DNA of 29,872 bases from JBGPBY01 sp041481485 (GTDB taxonomy: Bacteria > Acidobacteriota > Terriglobia > 20CM-2-55-15): positions 1 to 29,872 of the forward strand of contig JBGPBY010000017.1 of the NCBI GenBank assembly GCA_041481485.1. The letters are read 5' to 3'. Made by a program: the position numbers and the translations under genes. The stretch's first letter is position 1. Each line of letters opens with the position of its first letter. Positions 23,785 through 29,872 of the stretch are shown here, in pieces. The notes beneath the pieces were generated by a model. That model ran no database searches. It saw only the letters and a program-made list of their open reading frames with translations, and was not told where the DNA came from.

Positions 23785-26220
23785 TTACGACGCGGCTTCT
23801 CTGTTCCAGGATTCTTCGGCGCTGGCGACAATCGTTGCTGTCTTGATTGCGACATCTGGATTTACCGAGATCGACGTGATCGCCTTTGTCACAAGCCATG
23901 CCGCAAAATCCGGATAATCCGATGGCGCCTGTCCGCAGATCCCGATGGGTTTTCCGCATTGATGTGCCGCATCGATGGCCTGCGCAATCAGCCGAAGAAC
24001 GGCATCGTTTCTTTCATCGAAAAGGCCGGCCACGGTTCCGGAGTCCCGGTCGATGCCAAGCACCAGCTGCGTAAGATCATTAGATCCAATGGAGAATCCG
24101 TCGAACACTCTTAGAAACTCGCGAGCCAGAATGACATTGGAAGGAATTTCGCACATCGCGTAGATTTCGAGTCCATCCACGCCCTGAATCAGGCCATGGC
24201 TTGCCATCTTCTGAATCACGCGTTCGCCTTCGGCGACAGTCCGGCAGAACGGAATCATGATCTTGACGTTTCGCAATCCCATCTCCCGGCGGACTCGAAG
24301 AAGCGCTGCGCATTCCAGAGCAAATCCGTCGGCATAGGCTGAAGCGTAATAGCGAGACGCGCCGCGAAACCCGAGCATCGGGTTCTCTTCGTCCGGCTCG
24401 AATTCCTGACCTCCCAGGAGCTGGGCATATTCATTGGTCTTGAAGTCACTCGTCCGGACGATGACCGGTTTCGGATAGAACGCTGCGGCAATGCGCCCGA
24501 CGCCTTCGCTGAATCGGCGAACGAAATAATCGCGCGGATCGTCTCCGTTGAGCCGCCTTGAAATTTCGGCAACGGCGTTTTTGTCTTCGAGTTTCGGATA
24601 CCTCGCCAGCGCCATCGGATGAATTCCAATGTGATTGGTGATGATGAATTCTGTTCGAGCCAGACCCACGCCGGAATTCGGAATTGCGGAAAGCGCAAAT
24701 GCTTTCGATGGATCTCCGACCGTCAGCATGATCTCGGTGCGAGTCTGCGGTGTTTTGGACGCATCGATCCGCTCGATCTCGAATGGAATACGCCCGGCAT
24801 AAACTCGGCCTTCCGCTCCTTCGGCGCAGGAAACGGTAACTTCCTGGCCGGTTGTCAGAGCCTGTGTGGCATTGCCGGCGCCGACGATGCACGGAACTCC
24901 AAATTCCCGCGACACGATCGCCGCATGCGCCGTGCGGCCACCTTGATCGGTCACGATTGCTGCGACACGCCGCATGACTGGCTCCCAATCCGGATCCGTT
25001 TTCGAAGCGACCAGAACCTCGCCATCGCGGACTGTCGCCAGTTCTGATGAATCCATCACCACGCGTACGGTTCCCGCACCGATTCGCTCACCGACGGCCT
25101 GACCGCGCGCCAGGACTTTTTCGTTTCTGGCTTTGAGACGATAAACCTCGGTGGATGCCGTTCTGGCTTTGGCGGAATGAACGGTTTCGGGACGAGCCTG
25201 AAGAATGTATAGCTTTCCGTTTATACCGTCCTTTGCCCACTCGATATCCATGGGACGCGGTTGGCCGGCAAGCTTCGAGTAATGTGATTCGATGGAGCAG
25301 GCCCAGCGCGCCAGCTGAGCTACTTCACCATCAGAAAGACAGAATCGCTGGCGTTCGTTAGCAGGAACGGCTTCGCTTCTTGTCGTACGGTTTCCATCGC
25401 CATAAACAAGTCGCACTTCCTTGGAGCCCATTTGGCGTCCGACGATCGCATCACAACCGGATAGAAGAGTGGGCTTGAATACCGTCCATTCATCCGGAGT
25501 CACAACTCCCTGGACGACATATTCTCCAAGTCCATAGGAACCGGTAACGACAACGGCATCGCGAAATCCGGTTTCCGTATCCAAAGTGAAGATAACGCCG
25601 GAACAGGCTCTATCCGATCGAATCATCGGCATCACACCGACAGAGAGGGCCACCTGAGTTTGCCCATACCCCATTCGTGCGCGATAGCTGATGGCACGAT
25701 CCGTGAACAGCGATGCAAAACATTTGTGAACCGCCTCGAGCAACTCCGAAGGACCCCGGACGTTGAGGAACGTTTCGGCGGCGCCGGCAAATGACGCTTC
25801 CGGTAAGTCCTCTGCCGTTGCCGAAGATCGGACCGCAAACGCAATCTCGCTGCCTGCCCTGCTGCAAAGCCGGCCATATGCTGTAAGGACTGCGTCTTGA
25901 ACCTCTAAAGGCATTGCCGTTTCCAGAATTGCGGTGCGCGCGGCATGACCAGCCGCGGAAAGCGCGTCGAGGTTGTCGACATCGAGGACATCGAATATCC
26001 CGCGAAGCCTGGCCTCCAGGTTCGACTGCGACAGGAATTTCCTAAAGGCTTCCGCGGTTGTCGCAAAGCCATCCGCGACGCCAATACCTTGTTCGGCAAA
26101 TGTATTGAACATTTCACCAAGCGATGCGTTCTTGCCGCCGACTTTGCCGATGTCGAGCATTCGGATCTGTGCAAAGTCCAATGTGATTTCGGAACCTGAT
26201 TTTGAAGTCGTTTCACTCAT
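23785..26220 (-). CDS. ppsA: Phosphoenolpyruvate synthase
   Basis: 811 residues from ATG 26220, close to the usual length; a longer reading upstream has no family match. The order is normal: an N-terminal ATP-grasp domain (VGGKNASLGEM; AVRSSATAEDLPEASFAG; SGVIFTLDTETGF), a swivelling phosphohistidine domain with H432 in TDQGGRTAHAAIVSREFG, and a C-terminal PEP/pyruvate barrel with VRTSDFKTNEYAQLLGG, MLGFRGASRY and the catalytic C762 in GICGQAPSDYP. It converts pyruvate, ATP and water to PEP, AMP and phosphate, feeding gluconeogenesis and glycogen synthesis. No clear Shine-Dalgarno precedes the start, so a different start cannot be excluded. It is on the strand opposite to glgX and converges with the broken kinase. 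Confidence 0.94.
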   Translation of the reverse strand: MSETTSKSGSEITLDFAQIRMLDIGKVGGKNASLGEMFNTFAEQGIGVADGFATTAEAFRKFLSQSNLEARLRGIFDVLDVDNLDALSAAGHAARTAILETAMPLEVQDAVLTAYGRLCSRAGSEIAFAVRSSATAEDLPEASFAGAAETFLNVRGPSELLEAVHKCFASLFTDRAISYRARMGYGQTQVALSVGVMPMIRSDRACSGVIFTLDTETGFRDAVVVTGSYGLGEYVVQGVVTPDEWTVFKPTLLSGCDAIVGRQMGSKEVRLVYGDGNRTTRSEAVPANERQRFCLSDGEVAQLARWACSIESHYSKLAGQPRPMDIEWAKDGINGKLYILQARPETVHSAKARTASTEVYRLKARNEKVLARGQAVGERIGAGTVRVVMDSSELATVRDGEVLVASKTDPDWEPVMRRVAAIVTDQGGRTAHAAIVSREFGVPCIVGAGNATQALTTGQEVTVSCAEGAEGRVYAGRIPFEIERIDASKTPQTRTEIMLTVGDPSKAFALSAIPNSGVGLARTEFIITNHIGIHPMALARYPKLEDKNAVAEISRRLNGDDPRDYFVRRFSEGVGRIAAAFYPKPVIVRTSDFKTNEYAQLLGGQEFEPDEENPMLGFRGASRYYASAYADGFALECAALLRVRREMGLRNVKIMIPFCRTVAEGERVIQKMASHGLIQGVDGLEIYAMCEIPSNVILAREFLRVFDGFSIGSNDLTQLVLGIDRDSGTVAGLFDERNDAVLRLIAQAIDAAHQCGKPIGICGQAPSDYPDFAAWLVTKAITSISVNPDVAIKTATIVASAEESWNREAAS

Positions 26221-26461
26221 AGTTATTGCAGCAAGGAGCACGATCTCTTCCAAAACATTTTGGAATCTGGGACAACCTGCCAACCAAGGCATGCGAAATA
26301 TCGGGGAATTCATCATTCGGTACTGCCGAATTGTATGAATTCCTGTCGGCAATAGGTCCGCTATGCCAAATGCGTCTCGTTGGAATTTCATTTCGGGCGG
26401 CATGTGCCATAGTGTCGCAAATTATTGGGAAGGAATGGCGCAATGTGCCGTTCTGTCGAGA

Positions 26462-26974
26462 TCAGGAGAAAAGTCTGGGACAATCTTCCTTAAGCGAACC
26501 CAATTTCGCCGTCAATTTGTCGGATGCGCCAAACTTTTTCGCGGCATTCGCAAGGAATTGGATGTGGTTCGACGGAGATGAAGCAATTTTTCTTTTGAGG
26601 AGATACATAGAAGGGTGCAAGGGAGTCGTCAGATGGCAGTAGATGGAATCCAATTCGGAGCTCTCCAGATCGAAAGCCAGCTGGAACGCACCATTGACAT
26701 CGTTGCAGTCTTTGGCACGCCGTTCCAGCTTGCGAAAGAACCCATCGAACTTGCGAATGTCAGAGTCACCAGGCAGGCTACTGGAGAACATCCTTTCAGC
26801 CAGACAGAACTGGAGCAACCCTGCATGTTCCTTTTCCTGTAACGCCATATCCAGCCAAAATCCGCCAACATCCGGATTCTCTGGCGAGAAATTAGAAGCC
26901 AGCCGCAAGTAGATATCTGCAGCTCTCTCTTCAAACTCGATAAATCTGCGGTAAGTGTTCTTCGCCGTTCTCAT
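26462..26974 (-). CDS. Ferritin-like (rubrerythrin-type) protein with an incomplete diiron site
   Basis: 170 residues from ATG 26974 with AAGGGA about nine bases upstream. Two helix pairs are seen. The first has E15 (FEERAADIYLRL, E-x6-Y) and E47-x-x-H50 (ALQEKEHAGLL), the first half of a rubrerythrin diiron site. The second has E104/E107 (DLESSELDSIY) but only P134-S-N-H137 where E-x-x-H is expected, so one carboxylate ligand seems lost. It might still bind one metal. Rubrerythrin relatives reduce peroxide or store iron. There is no rubredoxin domain. It lies upstream of ppsA on the same strand with a 241-base gap, and is divergent from Hsp20. Confidence 0.75.
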   Translation of the reverse strand: MRTAKNTYRRFIEFEERAADIYLRLASNFSPENPDVGGFWLDMALQEKEHAGLLQFCLAERMFSSSLPGDSDIRKFDGFFRKLERRAKDCNDVNGAFQLAFDLESSELDSIYCHLTTPLHPSMYLLKRKIASSPSNHIQFLANAAKKFGASDKLTAKLGSLKEDCPRLFS

Positions 26975-27215
26975 GAAATCAAATCCCTTCGTAACACTGT
27001 CGTCGATTATAGGAAGCGCCTATATATCGATACCATTTGCAAACGGCGGCCGTTCTGTGGACAAACAATTGAGAGAATTCGGCCCAGTACCTAATCTCCT
27101 GTTAGTGGGCTTGATTACTCTCACTTTGGCAATGGGACTGCAGTAACCCTCAATCGCAGGAGGCATAGTTGAAATCACGGACGTATAACAACGGGAGAAA
27201 CTAACGGCAGCAACA

Positions 27216-27692
27216 GTGGTACCCAAAAAATCAGAATCGATCGTTAGAGAAATCGAAAGAATCCAAGACCAGATCATGCAGCGAGCTTATGACATCTTTA
27301 TTGGGAGCGGCGGTACGCCAGGAAATGAGCTGGAGCACTGGCTCCAGGCCGAAAATGAATTGCTGTGGAAACCGCAAATTGAACTTCGCGAGGAGAACAA
27401 CGAATACAAACTGCGGATTGCCGCAGCGGGCGTCGATCCCAAAGACCTGCGAGTCGAAGTCACCTCCGAGGACCTCGTGATCAAGGGGGAAACCCGCCAC
27501 GAGCACAAGGAGGACAAAGGTCAGATTCACACTTGTGAATTCCATCACGGAAGTCTCTTCAGGTCCGTCCACTTTCCAAAGAGGGTCGATCCAAACAAAG
27601 TGCGAGCCGAAATTGTCAACGGTATGTTGACGATAACCGCCGCAATATCCGAAGACACAGCTTCAGGGAAAGTCAAAATTGACATTGCGTAG
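27216..27692 (+). CDS. Hsp20 small heat-shock protein with N-terminal DUF2934
   Basis: 158 residues with a GTG start at 27216. The start is uncertain: the frame is open only from 27189 and no ribosome site is well placed, while a good AGGAGG (27160-27165) instead precedes a TTG in another frame. Residues about 10-50 (IERIQDQIMQRAYDIF..GSGGTPGNELEHWLQAENEL) match DUF2934, a short helical domain. Residues about 52-158 are the alpha-crystallin domain (PQIELREENNEYKLRIAAAGVDPKDLRVEV, GSLFRSVHFPKRVD, VNGMLTITAA). It would hold unfolding proteins without ATP in the cytoplasm. It belongs to the stress cluster. Confidence 0.88.
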   Translation: MVPKKSESIVREIERIQDQIMQRAYDIFIGSGGTPGNELEHWLQAENELLWKPQIELREENNEYKLRIAAAGVDPKDLRVEVTSEDLVIKGETRHEHKEDKGQIHTCEFHHGSLFRSVHFPKRVDPNKVRAEIVNGMLTITAAISEDTASGKVKIDIA

Positions 27693-27700
27693 ACATTCTC

Positions 27701-27731
27701 ATGAGTGATGGGCCAATTCCCCATCACTCAT
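27701..27731 (+). promoter_or_regulatory. Intercistronic hairpin
   Basis: ATGAGTGATGGG (27701-27712) pairs perfectly with CCCATCACTCAT (27720-27731) around a 7-base loop, 8 bases after the Hsp20 stop and 32 bases before the DUF2267 gene. There is no T-tract, so it may be a transcript-stabilising stem or a partial terminator. Confidence 0.55.
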
Positions 27732-27763
27732 AGACAGGTTCAATCCGGCAATAGGAGATTCGT

Positions 27764-28615
27764 ATGGAAGTACTGAACAAATCGATACAAAAAGCCAACA
27801 TTTGGTTGAAAGAAGCTGCAGAAACCCTGGACTGGAAGGACGAGCGAAAGACATATACGGCGCTCCGCGCCGTACTTCATGCACTTCGTGACCGGCTGAC
27901 CAATCAGGAAGCCGTGCAGCTGGGAGCTCAGCTTCCAACCATTCTTCGCGGTGTTTATTACGAAGGATGGCAGCTTAAGTCCAGACCAGTCCGCGAACAA
28001 TCCAGGTATGGCTTCCTGTCTGCCCTTCAAAAGCCCTTCGGGAAAGACAATGTTGTAGACACCTCTCATATCGCGCGTGCGATATTCCATTTGTTAAATG
28101 ATAAGATTTCAAAAGGCGAGATTGACGACATCCGCTCCATTCTGCCGAAAGGTATTAACGAATTCTGGCCGGCTCCCGCGAAATCAAAAATCATAAAATT
28201 CCCATCGATCAAATCTGCGAAACCGCCTCGAAGCAAACAGCGCCATACCGTCCGGGAATTGCTTCAAGCTGCAAATCAAAGTAAACGAGCGGTTACTGGA
28301 CTGGCCAGCACGCTGCAGCCCCTGAATGAGGGACGGGTATGGAGGATCCTGTACGATCCCAAAGTTCCTCTGCACGGTTATGTATGCACAATCTGCGCGA
28401 GTATGTTCGCGGCGGATCGTGAAAGTTGCTCTTATTGCGGTTCGTCTCTGTTCGAAGTGGAAGAAATGGCAAAACACATCGTTGAGTTTGCGGTCGCACA
28501 CGGTATTCAGGTCGACGCAGTCAAAGGGAACGAATCCAAAATGCTGACGCATTCTGCCGGCGGAATTGGCGCGTTCCTGAAAACTTCTCGTGCATCAAAG
28601 GCAGGCCTGGCCTGA
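27764..28615 (+). CDS. DUF2267 protein fused to a baeRF-type C-terminal Zn-ribbon domain
   Basis: 283 residues from ATG 27764 (ATAGGAGA about six bases upstream). Residues about 5-135 are a DUF2267 domain: an ANIWLKEAAETLDWKDERKTYTALRAVLHALRD-type start, LGAQLPTILRGVYYEGW and VVDTSHIARAIFHLLNDKI. A basic Pro/Lys linker (about 136-160) follows. Residues about 161-275 (VRELLQAA, GRVWRILYDP, C208-x2-C211-x10-C222-x2-C225, AGGIGAFLK) align along their whole length with residues 264-373 of the baeRF-like protein at 19724 (VESLLQAA, GEVREFVYPI, Cys4 ribbon, AGGFGGFLR). In release-factor relatives this is the ribosome-facing C-terminal domain. DUF2267 function is unknown, often adjacent to Hsp20 and stress genes. 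The fusion is unknown to me; the assignment rests on the in-window alignment. Confidence 0.78.
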   Translation: MEVLNKSIQKANIWLKEAAETLDWKDERKTYTALRAVLHALRDRLTNQEAVQLGAQLPTILRGVYYEGWQLKSRPVREQSRYGFLSALQKPFGKDNVVDTSHIARAIFHLLNDKISKGEIDDIRSILPKGINEFWPAPAKSKIIKFPSIKSAKPPRSKQRHTVRELLQAANQSKRAVTGLASTLQPLNEGRVWRILYDPKVPLHGYVCTICASMFAADRESCSYCGSSLFEVEEMAKHIVEFAVAHGIQVDAVKGNESKMLTHSAGGIGAFLKTSRASKAGLA

Positions 28616-29023
28616 CAAGACAGCCGTGAATCTCGATGGCGCCTTGACTGATGGTAGTGGTGTATCCGGTGAAGCTGCGGCGTTTTTCGGCAGTATCGGC
28701 GGCCGTCGGCTTCCTCCTGCGTGTACTGAGACCTTCCTATCGCACGATCTACGAAAGAGTTAAATGAAACAACCAGCAAATGTCGATCGACTCATCGGCA
28801 AGAAAAGCATTCATTGGCTAACAAAATATTCTCCCATGGGACAATCTGACCGGACAGTCCAGTTCCGTTGTACCAGCAATGTAGCGATGACTTCGATTCC
28901 GAGTTCCAAATCTCGATTTCTGCCTTCGTGACAGCCGCACCTGCCATTGTCAATTGCCAATTGCGCCAAAACAACCACTTAGCGACGGACGCAAATGTGC
29001 AAGACGGCGTGGGGAGGCACACC
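28616..29023. other. Intergenic region without recognisable gene
   Basis: 408 bases. Short frames on both strands give low-complexity or basic products without a ribosome site or known family. No strong hairpin with a T-tract and no clear promoter could be named. The ribosome site of the next gene (GGGGAGG, 29011-29017) lies at its right end. Confidence 0.5.
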
Positions 29024-29551
29024 ATGAAACGAACAGGACTCTTTACTATTGCAGGTCTCTTGGCGATCAGTCTCTGGTCATGCTCGCCGACCGAGGAAAA
29101 GAAGGAAACGAAAACAACATTGGCGGCCGAAGCCACAGTGGACAAACCGGAAGACGTGGAGAAGACAATCACGGATCTGGAGAAGCAGTGGACCCAGGCC
29201 ATTGTTAAAAAGGACGTCGACACATTGGATAGGATCCTGGCAAAAGATTTTGCAGGAACGAGCCCCACCGCTCACACGTATTACCGGGACAATGCCATTG
29301 ATGATCTGAAAAGCGGGAGATATGTCGTGACTTCGATGGACCTGGATGAGATTTCGGTGAACGTGTATCCGGGCGCGGCTGTCGCATTCACCAGTCAGGA
29401 AGAGAAGAGCAAATACGACGGGAAGGACAACAGCGGACACTATCACTACACCGATGTTTGGATTAAGAGAGATGGCAAGTGGCAGGCCGTTGCGTCCCAC
29501 GGCTCGCGCTTCGACAAGCCCAGCCCTGAGGAATTGCGGAAGAAGAAGTAG
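29024..29551 (+). CDS. DUF4440/SnoaL-like (NTF2-fold) lipoprotein
   Basis: 175 residues from ATG 29024; GGGGAGG lies 6 bases before, and an upstream in-frame start would push the signal peptide inside. The N-terminus is a lipoprotein signal (MKRTGLFTIAGLLAISLWSC; C20 would be lipidated, although Trp at -2 is unusual). A Glu/Lys-rich linker leads to the NTF2-like domain: KTITDLEKQWTQAIVKKDVDTLDRILAKDF, then GTSPTAHTYYRDNAIDDLKSG, HYHYTDVWIKRDGKWQAVASHGSR. This is the DUF4440/SnoaL-like pattern, with no evident catalytic residues. Role unknown; the cone fold binds small hydrophobic ligands. It looks monocistronic. Confidence 0.85.
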   Translation: MKRTGLFTIAGLLAISLWSCSPTEEKKETKTTLAAEATVDKPEDVEKTITDLEKQWTQAIVKKDVDTLDRILAKDFAGTSPTAHTYYRDNAIDDLKSGRYVVTSMDLDEISVNVYPGAAVAFTSQEEKSKYDGKDNSGHYHYTDVWIKRDGKWQAVASHGSRFDKPSPEELRKKK

Positions 29552-29577
29552 AAACGCCAGGTTCCAATCAACGGCTG

Positions 29578-29670
29578 ATGGCAGTGGCGCTCTCACATTC
29601 GATCGAATATCCATTGGGCGGAATCGTCACGATCGTTCTCATGGTCCGGATCGCTCGCGTCAGGGAGTAG
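29578..29670 (+). CDS. Possible 30-residue single-span peptide
   Basis: ATG 29578 to TAG 29668-29670 reads MAVALSHSIEYPLGGIVTIV then LMVRIARVRE, a plausible single membrane span with a basic end. There is no good ribosome site. It is listed because nothing else occupies the sequence, and chance is quite possible. Confidence 0.2.
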   Translation: MAVALSHSIEYPLGGIVTIVLMVRIARVRE

Positions 29671-29672
29671 AC

Positions 29673-29756
29673 GTGGCCCGATCGCAGTTCTCGCGTGAAG
29701 TTCGCTCAAAAGCTTATGAAGAAAAGAAACTGGTAAACCTGCCAGTTGCAGCCTGA
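29673..29756 (+). pseudogene. Possible IS3-type transposase OrfA start, truncated
   Basis: GTG 29673 with GGGAG five bases upstream reads MARSQFSREVRSKAYEEKKL and ends at TGA 29754 after 27 codons. The first ten residues resemble the beginning of transposase_8/OrfA proteins (basic, FS-E-K). The TGA coincides with the start of insertion-sequence-end-like DNA (TGAGGTGGTCCCCATTCTTT, 29754-29773). A second similar motif (TAAGGTGGACCGC) begins at 29794 in the same orientation. This could be an IS remnant or an IS end running off the window. Low confidence; the remainder (29757-29872) holds no gene I recognise. Confidence 0.25.
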
Positions 29757-29872
29757 GGTGGTCCCCATTCTTTGGACCAAAAAACAGCGTGCTTAAGGTG
29801 GACCGCTGCCTCTTGAAAAATGGGTTTAAAGATTAACTCGTCGGGCCTGTGCGGAACTGTGAAAAAGTCAGA

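Noticed and set aside
26955..27146. 63-codon plus-strand frame ending in a hydrophobic stretch
   Set aside because: Starts antisense inside the ferritin-like gene without a ribosome site; a small membrane protein is possible but unsupported.
29078..29614. 178-codon minus-strand frame
   Set aside because: Antisense to the DUF4440 lipoprotein, whose signal peptide, ribosome site and domain are clear.

Overview
The window looks like chromosome of a soil or sediment Acidobacteriota-type bacterium. This is inferred from gene content: PQQ beta-propeller proteins, DUF6152, reaction-centre-type diheme cytochrome c, CHRD and tannase proteins, many with long Gly/Ala/Pro/Arg low-complexity stretches, plus DUF2934-Hsp20 and baeRF-like genes. 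No rRNA or other taxonomic marker is present, so this is a family-level impression only.

Region 1 (1-13.8 kb) is an extracytoplasmic metabolism block. A CHRD protein and a PQQ beta-propeller protein (cut by the left edge) form a minus-strand pair. An amidohydrolase and a CS-D-HC-motif tannase/feruloyl esterase lie on the plus strand. Six exported proteins follow on the minus strand: diheme cytochrome c with a C-terminal LolA-like domain, DUF6152, two paralogous proteins of unknown function, a PQQ dehydrogenase, and a metallo-beta-lactamase-fold protein with a ~100-residue Gly/Ala linker. Three sigma70-like promoter candidates, one strong intrinsic terminator on the minus strand and another between converging genes can be read. 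Hairpin repeats separate several transcription units.

Region 2 (13.8-17.6 kb) is an integration scar. It holds ridA, tRNA-Leu(UAA), an intact tyrosine integrase whose 3' end stops 10 bp from the tRNA 5' end, a 5'-truncated excisionase overlapping the integrase start by 4 bases, and a katG pseudogene with three separate lesions (frameshift, nonsense codon, in-frame loss of about 200 codons including the proximal heme ligand). A large nested-hairpin repeat follows.

Region 3 (17.6-28.6 kb) is a stress and carbon-reserve cluster: a HEAT-like exported protein, tandem UspA, a bacterial eRF1-like (baeRF) protein, the glycogen-debranching enzyme GlgX, a broken sensor kinase, PEP synthase, a ferritin-like protein, a DUF2934-Hsp20 small heat-shock protein and a DUF2267 protein. 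The most novel observation is that the DUF2267 protein ends in the same C-terminal Zn-ribbon/GG-phi-G module as the baeRF protein 7 kb away, so two proteins of the cluster share a ribosome-factor-like tail on different N-terminal domains.

Region 4 (28.6 kb to the end) holds a DUF4440/SnoaL-like lipoprotein and a possible insertion-sequence remnant at the right edge.
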